A DNA stretch of 44,418 nucleotides from Oscillatoriales cyanobacterium RM2_1_1 (GTDB lineage: Bacteria; Cyanobacteriota; Cyanobacteriia; Cyanobacteriales; Microcoleaceae). The stretch is taken from assembly GCA_012033335.1 (NCBI GenBank), contig JAAURB010000041.1:1-44418 (forward strand). The letters are read 5' to 3'. Positions within the stretch are counted from its first letter, which is position 1. Every line of letters begins with the position of its first letter. Under the pieces are notes generated by a model, which searched no databases, was not told where the DNA came from, and saw nothing but the letters and a program-made list of their open reading frames with translations. This document shows positions 28,241-36,643 of this stretch, in pieces. The position numbers and the translations under genes were made by a program.

Positions 28241-29128
28241 TTAAGCCGGTTCATGGTTCAAATTGCAACTGGTCAGGCGATAAATGAATGAAGTCAAGCA
28301 TTCAGCCGCCGTCCCCTGACCAATTCCATAGCAGGCCCGTTTTCGCCAGATCAGAACCGGCAAATGTCCCTCAGGGGCGTTGATATCAAAGTTCAAGTCT
28401 TCATAATATCGCCAGTTCTCCCGTTCCCGCCAGCCAATTCGGTCACAAAAAGTCCCATAGTCTCCCGCCGAGCTTTCCCAAATCTGTTGCTGAGTCGTCA
28501 GACCAAACCGTTGCCCGCTGTAAGCATTCCAGAATTGGTCAATGGTTCTCAGATCGGTGCAGGGAAAATGCTCAATATCTTCAACCCGCAGCCATCCCTG
28601 CTGTTGCCGATCCACGGCGGTCAAAATAGCTTGCCAGGTAAATTCATCGGCGGCGCGCCATTCCTGCTGGGTGAGTAAATCTGCCAGGGGATTGTAGTCA
28701 ATGCCAACCTCTGATAACACGGGGCTAGTTTGACTATCTAGCCACTGATTGAGCCGTTCTGTAGTCTGCTGAAGCTCCGTTAGATTGATGGATTCGAGAT
28801 GAGACAATACCCAGTTGAGCTGGTTTTTTAAGAGTTCCCGCTCGGTAGCCGCCTGTTGTAACTGGGTTTCCAGGGTAGCTAACTTTTTCACCAGATGATA
28901 TTTGAACCGAATTTCCGTGGGCGATCGCGTTTCTGGGATCACCTGCTTCAATTTTTGGAGCTGCTGCCAGGTATGTTTCGCCCAATCCAATCGTTTCTGT
29001 TTAAAGATTTTTTCAGCTTCCAGGACATCCTCTGACAATAAAGCGGGCTTTGATAGCCAGCCACAAGTACTACAAGATTCTGTCAAATTGTGGTCGAACT
29101 GACTCTCGCAAATAGGACACTGATCCAT
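28241..29128 (-). CDS. GUN4-domain protein with N-terminal zinc ribbon
   Basis: This 295-residue protein has three parts. Residues 4-22 make a CxxC...CxxC zinc-ribbon (CPIC, then CSTC). Residues 35-135 are a charged coiled-coil (EAEKIFKQKRLDWAKHTWQQLQKL and ELLKNQLNWVLSHLES). Residues about 143-285 are a GUN4 domain: YNPLADLLTQQEWRAADEFTW, CTDLRTIDQFWNAYSGQRFGLTTQQQIWESS, FCDRIGWRERENWRYYEDLNFD, PEGHLPVLIWRK. GUN4 proper binds porphyrins and activates Mg-chelatase in chlorophyll synthesis. Domain-fusion relatives like this one are common in cyanobacteria and are not necessarily chlorophyll proteins, so a regulatory role is only inferred. It is not the housekeeping gun4. Confidence 0.9.
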   Translation of the reverse strand: MDQCPICESQFDHNLTESCSTCGWLSKPALLSEDVLEAEKIFKQKRLDWAKHTWQQLQKLKQVIPETRSPTEIRFKYHLVKKLATLETQLQQAATERELLKNQLNWVLSHLESINLTELQQTTERLNQWLDSQTSPVLSEVGIDYNPLADLLTQQEWRAADEFTWQAILTAVDRQQQGWLRVEDIEHFPCTDLRTIDQFWNAYSGQRFGLTTQQQIWESSAGDYGTFCDRIGWRERENWRYYEDLNFDINAPEGHLPVLIWRKRACYGIGQGTAAECLTSFIYRLTSCNLNHEPA

Positions 29129-29162
29129 GAACTATGAATAAAAATACAACTAAATATGCGCC

Positions 29163-29258
29163 TTAAAAACTAGCCTGGAAAATTCATCTTCAAAACCAAT
29201 CTGAAAAATCAGCCTGAAAGATAACCTCAAAACCAACCTTAAAAATTAGCCTGGAAAA
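29163..29258. repeat. Short direct repeats upstream of the GUN4-type gene
   Basis: CCTTAAAAACTAGCCTGGAA at 29161-29180 is nearly repeated as CCTTAAAAATTAGCCTGGAA around 29237-29256, with a third related unit (GAAAAATCAGCCTGAAAG) between them. They lie in the 374-bp gap 29129-29502, in which I see no gene. Confidence 0.5.
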
Positions 29259-29502
29259 ACAGACTACCAGAGATTATTCTGGCGCAAATTGGCTCACTCT
29301 ATCTGAGATATTAATCCTTGAAGTAACTTATCACCAGGGAAACACCCCTAGAACTCAAGCTTTAACTGGCAACTTGAACAGATACAGTAATTTTCAATCC
29401 CGTTAGATACAGATTTAGGAGTGAGTGGTACGGTGTGCCAGCAACTCCCATAATCTAGCAATATGAGAAACCCTCTAACTCTGATTAATTAAGATTTCTT
29501 AA

Positions 29503-30060
29503 TTAAGATTTTGGTTTGTCTTTAGGTTCGGGTCTAATCGGTGGCAATAAAGAGTTTAGCCACCACCATAAACCCAATGCAATCAAAATTGCAACTACAC
29601 CATCCAGGTTCGTTCCAGATGGAGACCGGATCCAGGCAAATTCAGGCCACAGAGTTGAGCGAGACGAATCATAACTGGCAGCGGCTCGGGTTGAGTCGGG
29701 GTGGGGATAGGGATAGGCTTCGGGACGATACAGTTCTGGTTGATCCGATAAATGGGCACTGGGCTCATGGGGATCCAACGGATAGGGCTGGGGCCGATGA
29801 CTGCTGGGGCGATCCCAGGTTTGATCACAGGGAAGATCTGTCAAAGGATGATCAGGTTCTGGCTGGGGCAGGGGTCTGATCAACCGTTGATAGGGGCTCC
29901 GACAATCTCCAGAACCCCCAGGATGGGGCTTGACTGGATGGACGGGCTTAGGACGCTTGGGAATCACATAGGCTGGCGCATCAGCAAAGGCCAGACCTGT
30001 TGTCAAATGGACTGTAGCCGTTACCAAAAAGAGTAACTGAGTTAGACGGAGCTTTCTCAT
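29503..30060 (-). CDS. Exported proline-rich protein with C-terminal membrane helix
   Basis: This protein of 185 residues has an unknown role. From ATG 30060 it begins MRKLRLTQLLFLVTATVHLT and ends its signal peptide near GLAFADAP. An extracytoplasmic Pro/His/Asp-rich stretch follows (PKRPKPVHPVKPHPGG, LIRPLPQPEPDHP, SHRPQPYPLDPHEP). Near the C-terminus a membrane helix (LDGVVAILIALGLWWWLNSLL) is followed by the basic tail RPEPKDKPKS. The start at 30060 is preferred to the upstream one at 30147 because it gives a normal signal peptide. Such Pro-rich proteins could span the periplasm or stick to the cell wall, but no family is recognised. The gene stands alone. Confidence 0.75.
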   Translation of the reverse strand: MRKLRLTQLLFLVTATVHLTTGLAFADAPAYVIPKRPKPVHPVKPHPGGSGDCRSPYQRLIRPLPQPEPDHPLTDLPCDQTWDRPSSHRPQPYPLDPHEPSAHLSDQPELYRPEAYPYPHPDSTRAAASYDSSRSTLWPEFAWIRSPSGTNLDGVVAILIALGLWWWLNSLLPPIRPEPKDKPKS

Positions 30061-30339
30061 CGCGCACAACTCCGGGAGTTCGCTGGGGTGACCTGATTTT
30101 AGCAAAATTCTGACCCAGCAAAAGATGTCAATCTCTAGAACTGTCACTCAAGCCTCAAGAATTCAGAAGCGAGATGGGGTAGAGCAGTCTTCTTGGCTGT
30201 TTTCCAGCGAGCTAGCGGTTGGTCAAGCCTAAATTGGATCGCTAAATCGGATCGTAGGATGTCGATTGTTTGCAAAGCTCAACCTAACTTCTTAGATAGT
30301 AACCTTAGATATTTAACCTCTGATGATCTTTAAAGTTCA

Positions 30340-31332
30340 ATGTCTCTAATCTCTGTGTTGCCGGAAGGACTCTATTGTCAGGCGGGAGGGTTTTTCATTG
30401 ATCCCTGGAAGCCTGTAGAACTGGCCTTAATTACCCATGCCCATTCTGACCATGCGCGCTCCGGTTGCCAAAAGTACATGGCTACTGAAATTTCCGCTGG
30501 CATCTTACATAAACGCCTGGGAGAAACCATCAATCTCACAGGAACCCAGTATGGTGAACCGCTTAGACTAGGAGAAACCCAGGTTTCTTTTCATCCGGCA
30601 GGCCATGTTTTAGGCTCTGCCCAGATCCGAGTCGAACATCAAGGGGAAGTTTGGGTTGTATCAGGGGATTACAAACGCTGTGCTGATCCTACCTGTGCTG
30701 AGTTTGAAGTAATTCCCTGTAACACTTTTATTACCGAGGCCACCTTTGGCTTGCCGATTTATCACTGGGAGACAGGGGCCCAAACCTGTCAGGAGATTTA
30801 CGATTGGTGGCAAGGGGATTTAGATCGGCCTTCATTGCTGTTTTGTTATGCCTTTGGCAAAGCCCAACGGGTGCTGGCAGAGTTGTGTCACCTAACGAAC
30901 CAGATGGTCTATGTCCATGGGGCAATTCAGGGCTTGACGGAGATTTACCGCAGAGTTGGAGTTGAGATGGTACCAACGGCTCCAATTTCTGAGCAACCTC
31001 GCAGCTACAAATTCAAAGGGGATCTGATCCTGGCTCCCCCCTCTGCCTATCGCTCTAACTGGATGAAGCGATTTCCTCAGCCCCAAACAGCTTTTGCCTC
31101 TGGCTGGATGGCGGTGCGAGGTGCCCGACGCAGACGGGGCTATGAACGGGGATTTGTTTTGTCGGATCATGCGGATTGGCAGGGTTTAGTGCAAACGGTT
31201 CGCCAAACCGGGGCCCAAACTGTTTATGTGACCCACGGACAGAGTCAGGTGCTATCTCGTTATCTACAGGAAGTCGAGGGGGTGAATGCCCAACCGCTAG
31301 ACACCTTATTTGAGGGGGAAGGGGATATTTGA
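30340..31332 (+). CDS. Metallo-beta-lactamase-fold exonuclease (ligase-associated type)
   Basis: This 330-residue protein is a beta-CASP-like metallo-beta-lactamase enzyme. It has HAHSDHAR near residues 33-40 as the zinc-binding HxHxDH motif, FHPAGHVLGSAQI (about 84-96), VSGDYKRC (about 108-115) and FITEATFGLP (about 131-140). The C-terminal part holds GWMAVRGARRRRGYERGFVLSDHADW and VTHGQSQ, typical of the exonuclease found next to ATP-dependent DNA ligases in other bacteria (a repair set of nuclease, ligase and helicase). Neither ligase nor helicase is adjacent here, so the repair role is inferred from the family. It is convergent with the alpha/beta hydrolase. Confidence 0.92.
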   Translation: MSLISVLPEGLYCQAGGFFIDPWKPVELALITHAHSDHARSGCQKYMATEISAGILHKRLGETINLTGTQYGEPLRLGETQVSFHPAGHVLGSAQIRVEHQGEVWVVSGDYKRCADPTCAEFEVIPCNTFITEATFGLPIYHWETGAQTCQEIYDWWQGDLDRPSLLFCYAFGKAQRVLAELCHLTNQMVYVHGAIQGLTEIYRRVGVEMVPTAPISEQPRSYKFKGDLILAPPSAYRSNWMKRFPQPQTAFASGWMAVRGARRRRGYERGFVLSDHADWQGLVQTVRQTGAQTVYVTHGQSQVLSRYLQEVEGVNAQPLDTLFEGEGDI

Positions 31333-31406
31333 TCGCTAGAACCTGAGGGGATATATGAAAGTCTTCAAGTGAGTTCAAAGCGATATTCCAACCCCCTACT
31401 TAACAA

Positions 31407-32240
31407 TTAGTTCTGCTGGGGTTGCTGCTCAATCAGATCCTGGAACTCCTGCAGTTTCTCTTGATAGCTCGCCCCGGCGATCGCCAGCAAGTTATTGTGA
31501 TCGCCCCCGGGTATCCAAAGGGATAGTTTCGGGCCGGGGGCTGCCTGGTAGAGTTGTTGACCTTGGGAAAAAGGAATGGTCTGATCCTGATCCCCATGAA
31601 TGATCAATACCGGGCTCTGAACCCGTTGGATTTTTTGCTGGTTGGGAAACTTATCAAAGGGAAACAGGGGGAAGGGAACTTTTACCCGGAAGGTACTGGT
31701 AAAGGAACTCTCCACCACCAAACCCGCTACAGGCTGGCGACTGGCCAAATCCACCGCTGGCCCGCCCCCGACAGAACGACCATAGACGATGATCCGATTC
31801 CCTGGAATTTTTAAGGTTTCCGTCAGATAGGCGTAGGCTGCATCTATCGCCTGAATTGTCCCTGGAACCGAGGGTTTTCCCCCACTTAGGCCATAACCGG
31901 GGTAGTCGTAAATCAGGATAGAAAATCCCATATCTCGCATCCATTCCATCCGAGACCGATTTTCTCCAATGTCCTCAGCATTGCCATGACTGTAAAGAAT
32001 TGTGTAGGTTGCCGTGGGATTGGGGAGATGGAGGGCAGCAATTTGGGTATTATTGGCCGTTGTTAAAAAAGTTAAGTCGTCACTCCGGGTGTAACTGCTC
32101 GGGGATGGCAGGAAAATTAGGCGATCGCTATAAAAATAAGCCCATGCGCCCACAACCCCATAAACCAACAGGGCAGACCGGATCAGCCGTTGAATCGAAA
32201 GTTTGCCAAATAAGCGCAATTTAACGGTATGTTTATCCAT
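31407..32240 (-). CDS. Alpha/beta hydrolase (Bem46/ABHD13-like)
   Basis: This 277-residue hydrolase is anchored by one N-terminal helix (about 20-38, SALLVYGVVGAWAYFYSD). It shows YSHGNAEDIG (oxyanion region), IYDYPGYGLSGG, the nucleophile elbow GRSVGGGPA (Ser near 156), the acid in IIHGDQDQTIPF and the His in PGGDHNNLL. This layout matches the Bem46/ABHD12-13 esterase group, whose physiological substrates are mostly unknown. Membrane-attached, with the catalytic domain likely outside the cytoplasmic face. It is divergent from gcvH; the 113-bp gap between them holds no evident terminator. The ATG start is the one in front of the basic leader KHTVKLRLFGK. Confidence 0.93.
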   Translation of the reverse strand: MDKHTVKLRLFGKLSIQRLIRSALLVYGVVGAWAYFYSDRLIFLPSPSSYTRSDDLTFLTTANNTQIAALHLPNPTATYTILYSHGNAEDIGENRSRMEWMRDMGFSILIYDYPGYGLSGGKPSVPGTIQAIDAAYAYLTETLKIPGNRIIVYGRSVGGGPAVDLASRQPVAGLVVESSFTSTFRVKVPFPLFPFDKFPNQQKIQRVQSPVLIIHGDQDQTIPFSQGQQLYQAAPGPKLSLWIPGGDHNNLLAIAGASYQEKLQEFQDLIEQQPQQN

Positions 32241-32353
32241 ATTTGATCCATGTTTGAATCCATATTTGAGATGAGTGATACCACTCTAAACTCAACAATC
32301 TGAATTATTCTGAACTAAAGTAATCTTGCAATTGAGAAAAAATTGGCACATCT

Positions 32354-32737
32354 ATGGAGTACCCAGACGATCTCAAGTATACCGACACCCACGAGTATGT
32401 CCGGCTTGACGGAGATATTGCCACGGTTGGGATCAGTGCGTTTGCCGTTGACCAACTTGGAGACATTGTGTTTCTAGAATTGCCTGATGTTAACGATGCC
32501 GTTGAAAAGGGAGAGTCTTTCGGCACAGTCGAGTCTGTCAAGGCGGTGGAAGACCTAAAAGCCCCGGTTAGCGGTACAGTGGTTGAGCGCAATGACGACC
32601 TCTTGGAATCCCCCGAACAAATCGCCGAGGATCCCTATGGAGAAGCCTGGTTGATCAAAGTTCGGATGGAAGATACCAGTAATCTGGATGAAGCCTTATC
32701 TTCCAGCGAATATAAGGCTTTGTTAGAAGGAGAATAA
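32354..32737 (+). CDS. gcvH: Glycine cleavage system H protein
   Basis: GcvH carries the aminomethyl group on a lipoyl arm between the P, T and L proteins of the glycine cleavage system. The 127 residues are normal length. The lipoyl-type domain includes [39 protein letters not shown], and the lipoylation Lys in [15 protein letters not shown], followed by [10 protein letters not shown]. The start ATG has only a weak A-rich leader. gcvP and gcvT are not in the window, so the system is scattered. The 409-bp region downstream to 33146 shows no gene that I can defend. Confidence 0.97.
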   Translation: MEYPDDLKYTDTHEYVRLDGDIATVGISAFAVDQLGDIVFLELPDVNDAVEKGESFGTVESVKAVEDLKAPVSGTVVERNDDLLESPEQIAEDPYGEAWLIKVRMEDTSNLDEALSSSEYKALLEGE

Positions 32738-33146
32738 AGTACAAATTGCAGTGTGCTAAACTCTCTTTACAAACTTTGTGAAACCTTTATGAGCTGAGTC
32801 AGTCTATTGGCATAAGCTTGGTACTACCAGACCTATATTTTAGTAGGGTTTTTTCAGTGGAGTTCTAACAATCACTTGGTCTAAAGTCACTTCTAGGTAG
32901 CGTCTAGAATGAGTTCCAGGGTAAGCAGGGGTCTTCAATTGCTAGAAAATCATATAGGATAGATTCCTATCTCCTGGCAATTCATGATTTTATATTTAGG
33001 GAATAAAGAAAATCCCGGCAAATCTTAAGAGATGTTGAACTTTCTTGAAAATCTGAGTAAAATTTTTGTTAGCAGGCTCCAGACAATTGGTTCAGTCATT
33101 AGTTAAGCAATTAGTTCTAGAAACGCTTCACAGGGAGTGAATTTCC

Positions 33147-33458
33147 ATGAGTATTCAAACTAAACTCCGCTCTTCCCAATCTGTCCTTTCCCGCTACCCG
33201 GTTCGCCCGGTGAAGGGAATCAAGGTTGTCAGAAAGCTCGGTCATCAACTCTATTGCTACCCGGAAGCAGTGCCGACCCAGCCCGATTATGATACTTATC
33301 AAATTACCCCGTTCAACTCGGATCAGTGGCCCGATCAACTGACGGAATGGGATGGATTTTATTGCCTGAATCATGTGACTCAGACCATTAGTTATTTGGG
33401 CTCTGAATGGTGCGATATTGCACCTGGACTGAAGTTTAGAGGTCTAGCCAACTTTTGA
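33147..33458 (+). CDS. Small protein of unknown function
   Basis: This 103-residue ORF starts with a good ribosome-binding site (AGGGAG before the ATG). Its composition is typical of a soluble protein with Trp, Tyr and Asp: RPVKGIKVVRKLGHQLYCYPEA, then SDQWPDQLTEWDGFYCLNHV. The basic first third and the acidic, aromatic middle suggest a small globular domain. No signal peptide or membrane helix is seen, and I do not recognise a family. It lies alone between gcvH and the kinase gene, with 409 bp before and 433 bp after it that appear non-coding. Confidence 0.6.
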   Translation: MSIQTKLRSSQSVLSRYPVRPVKGIKVVRKLGHQLYCYPEAVPTQPDYDTYQITPFNSDQWPDQLTEWDGFYCLNHVTQTISYLGSEWCDIAPGLKFRGLANF

Positions 33459-33891
33459 TGACCAAATCAGGGTGATTGATAAACTTATCTGATGAGCTTC
33501 ATTCAGTTAACTTATCTATATGATGAATTAAATCTAACATTTGTCGCTACTTTGCAACATTCAGGTCATCAAAGTTTACGGTTCTGTTACTAAAGTTTAC
33601 AGTCCCAGGGTTTTGCTCATGGACTTTAGTTTTGAAACTTATCGTTTTTCCCTCAATTGGGAGAAAAGTTAGTCAGGAGGTAAAGTTAATCGGGAGGAAA
33701 AATCTGAGCATTAGAGCTGCATTTCCAGAGCACTAAGCAATAACAATAAGCAATCCTCAATAAGTAATAATAGAAAGATAGCAGGTAGTCTTCGCTTCTG
33801 AGGTTTGAGGCGATCGCTTGCTCCTGTCTATGGGATTGCCGACTTGGGCTTCATCGCCCATGGTTCATTGCTCACTCTTCGTTGTTAATTC

Positions 33892-35337
33892 ATGCTCTCT
33901 CCTGGAACTGTTCTCAATACTCGATTCCGCCTCAAGCACCCTTTTAGTACTAATTCCGTCCGCCATACCTGGCTAGCAGAGGACTTGATGTTCCAGGATC
34001 AAGTCGTGCTGAAGTTGCTTGCCCTCAGTGGCTCAATGGATTGGGATGATCTGAAGCTATTGGAGCGAGAAGCCCAGGCTTTACAGCAACTCAGCCATCC
34101 TAGAATTGCTCAGTATCGGGATTATTTTGCCCTGAACACGTTTAACCAGTGGTTTGGTCTGGTCACTGAATATGTCCCGGGGGTTTCCCTCAAACAGAAA
34201 CTGGAAAAGCACCATCGGTTTACCCCAAAACAGTTGCAATGGATCGCCCAACAAACCCTGGATATTCTGCAATATCTGCACCAGCTTGCGCCCCCGGTGC
34301 TCCATCGAGATATCAAGCCTAGCAACCTGATCTGGGGGACAGATAACCAGATTCATCTGATTGATTTTGGCTGTGTGCAATTGCAACCCCGGCTACCGGG
34401 AGCGACGTTTACGGTGGTGGGAACCTATGGCTACACTCCGATTGAGCAGTTTGGCGGGGAGACGGTTCCGGCTTCAGATTTATATGCTTTGGGTATGACA
34501 TTAGTTCATTTATTAACTGGAATTGCCCCGGCGGAGTTGCCCCAGAAAGACTTTCAAATTCAGTTTCGAGATCAGGCTCGATCCCAGATTGATTTTCAGT
34601 TTGCTCAGTGGCTAGAACGATTACTGCAACCGGCGGTGGGCGATCGCTATCAATCTGCCCACCAGGCTCTAGTGGCACTGAATGCTTCAGCGGCTCACCT
34701 GATTCAATCCCCCGAAAATACCGGAATTCGGCTGACAAAATTGCCAGATCACTTAACAATTGAGATTCCTTCCCGGTTTTCGATTGAATACCTCTGGCCC
34801 CTACGGCGCAACACTAGGGACTCGATTTTGCGGTTCAAGCAGCAGTTTCAAAAAATTTCCGGCCTCGTCAAAATCCAGATTGCCGGAATGTTGATCCTGG
34901 CTGGTCTGGCCCTGGTACTGTCCCCTGTTTCCCTGAGTGAAATTGGCCTTAACGTTGCCCAAACCTTGCTCAGTTTGCCACTGGTTGTCTTGATTCTTGG
35001 TATTCCTGTAGGGTTGACCGGATTTATTGTCATGCTCAATTCCCAACTGAATTATTTTGAGCGGATTCAGGTCAAGCTCAATCGTCAGACCCTTGAAATT
35101 TGTTGGCGTTCCTTTGGCCTGCCTCGTCGCAAACGGGTTGAGTTAAGCCAAATTCAACAGGTTAATCTGACTCAGGTCAAAGATCCTAGAGGGGATCTAC
35201 GTCCGGCTTTGGAAATTGCGGTACATAAATCGAGCCTGTTTTTGTTCTCCCAGCGGCGGCTTTTGCAGTTCGGACAACAACTTCAGGAGGATGAATTGCA
35301 GTGGTTAAAGCAGGAAATTAGGGACTGGATTGGCTAG
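33892..35337 (+). CDS. Membrane Ser/Thr protein kinase
   Basis: This 481-residue Hanks-type kinase has its catalytic domain at about 10-265: the ATP-Lys at 41 (VVLKLL), Glu in the C-helix (LEREAQAL), the loop HRDIKPSNL (138-146), DFG (158-160) and GTYGYTPIEQFGG in the activation segment. Two membrane helices follow (about 327-345 and 358-382). The C-terminus (about 385-481) is a compact beta-rich module (FERIQVKLNRQTLEICWRSF, EIAVHKSSLFLFSQR) that resembles a PH-like membrane domain and may be cytoplasmic. The glycine-rich loop is poorly recognisable, as in several cyanobacterial SpkC/F-like kinases. Its substrate and signal are unknown. Its stop overlaps the convergent 68-residue gene by 4 bp. 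Confidence 0.9.
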   Translation: MLSPGTVLNTRFRLKHPFSTNSVRHTWLAEDLMFQDQVVLKLLALSGSMDWDDLKLLEREAQALQQLSHPRIAQYRDYFALNTFNQWFGLVTEYVPGVSLKQKLEKHHRFTPKQLQWIAQQTLDILQYLHQLAPPVLHRDIKPSNLIWGTDNQIHLIDFGCVQLQPRLPGATFTVVGTYGYTPIEQFGGETVPASDLYALGMTLVHLLTGIAPAELPQKDFQIQFRDQARSQIDFQFAQWLERLLQPAVGDRYQSAHQALVALNASAAHLIQSPENTGIRLTKLPDHLTIEIPSRFSIEYLWPLRRNTRDSILRFKQQFQKISGLVKIQIAGMLILAGLALVLSPVSLSEIGLNVAQTLLSLPLVVLILGIPVGLTGFIVMLNSQLNYFERIQVKLNRQTLEICWRSFGLPRRKRVELSQIQQVNLTQVKDPRGDLRPALEIAVHKSSLFLFSQRRLLQFGQQLQEDELQWLKQEIRDWIG

Positions 35338-35540
35338 TTGAGCTTCAAAGCACTCACCGGAACCTCATCCCAAGACTCTACAGTGCGGAGGATGGCTTCC
35401 CAGCCCTGTTGCTTCTGGTCTTCTGTCAAATTTTGCTTGAAAGATTCATGACATTCCTGGGCCTGAATCTCGTCACAACAGGCAATGCAGGAGTAGATTA
35501 ATCCAGACGGATCGATTTGTTCATTGATCCAAATTAGCAT
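35334..35540 (-). CDS. Small conserved-looking protein
   Basis: This 68-residue protein starts at ATG 35540, with GAGGGA seven bases upstream, and reads MLIWINEQIDPSGLIYSC followed by a Cys-rich helix (CIACCDEIQAQECHESF) and WEAILRTVESWDEVPVSALKLN. A longer open frame extends upstream to 35666 but lacks a ribosome-binding site and its extra part reads unlike protein, so it was dropped. Four Cys in CxxCC...C hint at metal binding or redox chemistry, but no family is recognised. It overlaps the convergent kinase gene at the stop. Confidence 0.65.
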   Translation of the reverse strand: MLIWINEQIDPSGLIYSCIACCDEIQAQECHESFKQNLTEDQKQQGWEAILRTVESWDEVPVSALKLN

Positions 35541-35727
35541 TTTAGAGTCCCTCAACGCCCGATAGATAAAGTCTACAGCGTTGGGGTTAATCTGGCCTAC
35601 GAGCGAGAGGACTTGGAAGATAAATCTTCGGTCTACAATTACTATTACTTTTCTCCCGAAACGCAACGGGATGCCGCCACGGTTTTGTTGCCTACCTGAG
35701 AGGTTCTGCTCACCCCAGAGGATGGTT

Positions 35728-36363
35728 CTAGCGTCTCATATCGGCTAAGGCTGCCCCAAATCCTTGAGTTTGAAAAATCCGCTGGGCTCGACTCCACTGC
35801 TCCCGTCGCTTGCGGCTCAAGGCAGTTTCATGATCATTTTTGGTACTGGTGCGAGGATTGCGAGTGTGTTCCCTGGCTCTCAAACTGGCTTCAATAGCGG
35901 CTTTGATCTGACCGATCTGTTCTGGAGTCATCTGTTTTTTGGATTTCCCCTTGGCCATCTGTTCGATTTCTTCCAGGCTTTCCAGCCCTAATTCATTCAA
36001 CTCTGACTGCGGGAAAACTTGTCGGGGTTGGGATTGGATTTTGAGGATAACGGCAGATTGAGCACCATGGGGACGGGTGAGAATTTGATAGGTGCGACTG
36101 CGACCTTTCGCAGTGAACACTCGCAGGGTTCCCAATTGGGGGTGCGATCGCAGTCCAGAGCGACGGGCATGGTTAACGATCTGAGCAACGGCCCGGAGAA
36201 TTGCCTTGCCTAAATTACCATTCAAATTCTGTTGCACCAGGGATTGTAAACCGGATTGCTTCAATCTGGAGGAAATTGTCACCAAACCGGAGCGGGTTAA
36301 GATCAGGCGATGTCCATCCTGAGTTGTGCCTTGCCACACCCAGGGTTTTGTTGCGGTAACCAT
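35728..36363 (-). CDS. Basic protein of unknown function
   Basis: I do not recognise this 211-residue soluble protein. Residues 1-110 have beta-like segments (WVWQGTTQDGHRLILTRSGLVTISSRL) and helices, with RRSGLRSHPQLGTLRVFTAKGRSRTYQIL. Residues 115-211 are helical and strongly basic: LESLEEIEQMAKGKSKKQMTPEQIGQIKAAIEASLRAREHTRN, then LSRKRREQWSRAQRIFQ. The charge suggests nucleic-acid contact, but no known fold is evident. It sits at the 3-prime side of the 36.6-43.1 kb cluster on the same strand, separated by 280 bp that contain a repeat copy, so it may be a separate unit. Confidence 0.65.
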   Translation of the reverse strand: MVTATKPWVWQGTTQDGHRLILTRSGLVTISSRLKQSGLQSLVQQNLNGNLGKAILRAVAQIVNHARRSGLRSHPQLGTLRVFTAKGRSRTYQILTRPHGAQSAVILKIQSQPRQVFPQSELNELGLESLEEIEQMAKGKSKKQMTPEQIGQIKAAIEASLRAREHTRNPRTSTKNDHETALSRKRREQWSRAQRIFQTQGFGAALADMRR

Positions 36364-36435
36364 AAATTTGTTGTCCTAGAGGCTGAACTTTCATGGAACT
36401 GGGGGTGCTGAATGCTGGCTAACGTCAGCATTCAG

Positions 36436-36525
36436 GAGATGGTTGCAATTAATTGTTAAATGGAAGGGGGTACTGCCCCCTTCACCCTCCATCAATCTTC
36501 TGATTAATTGCGTCAAGCTACTTAC
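36436..36525 (+). repeat. Dispersed intergenic repeat, copy 4 (short form)
   Basis: This copy starts GAGATGGTTGCAATTAATTG, has the GGGGGTACTGCCCCC hairpin, and ends ATCAATCTTCTGATTAATTG then CGTCAAGCTACTTAC. It fills much of the gap between the 211-residue gene and the cluster. Confidence 0.8.
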
Positions 36526-36643
36526 AGCAGTGAATAAGCATGGAGAGTTCGTAGTCTAGGTATCCGTTTATTCAAGTCAGGTGTAATTGAAATGGATGAT
36601 GACTATCGAACTCGCGTTTGAGCTCAGGGTTGGGGGGTATGCC

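Noticed and set aside
35541-35666. N-terminal extension of the small gene at 35334-35540
   Set aside because: It lacks a ribosome-binding site, while GAGGGA precedes the inner ATG at the normal distance.
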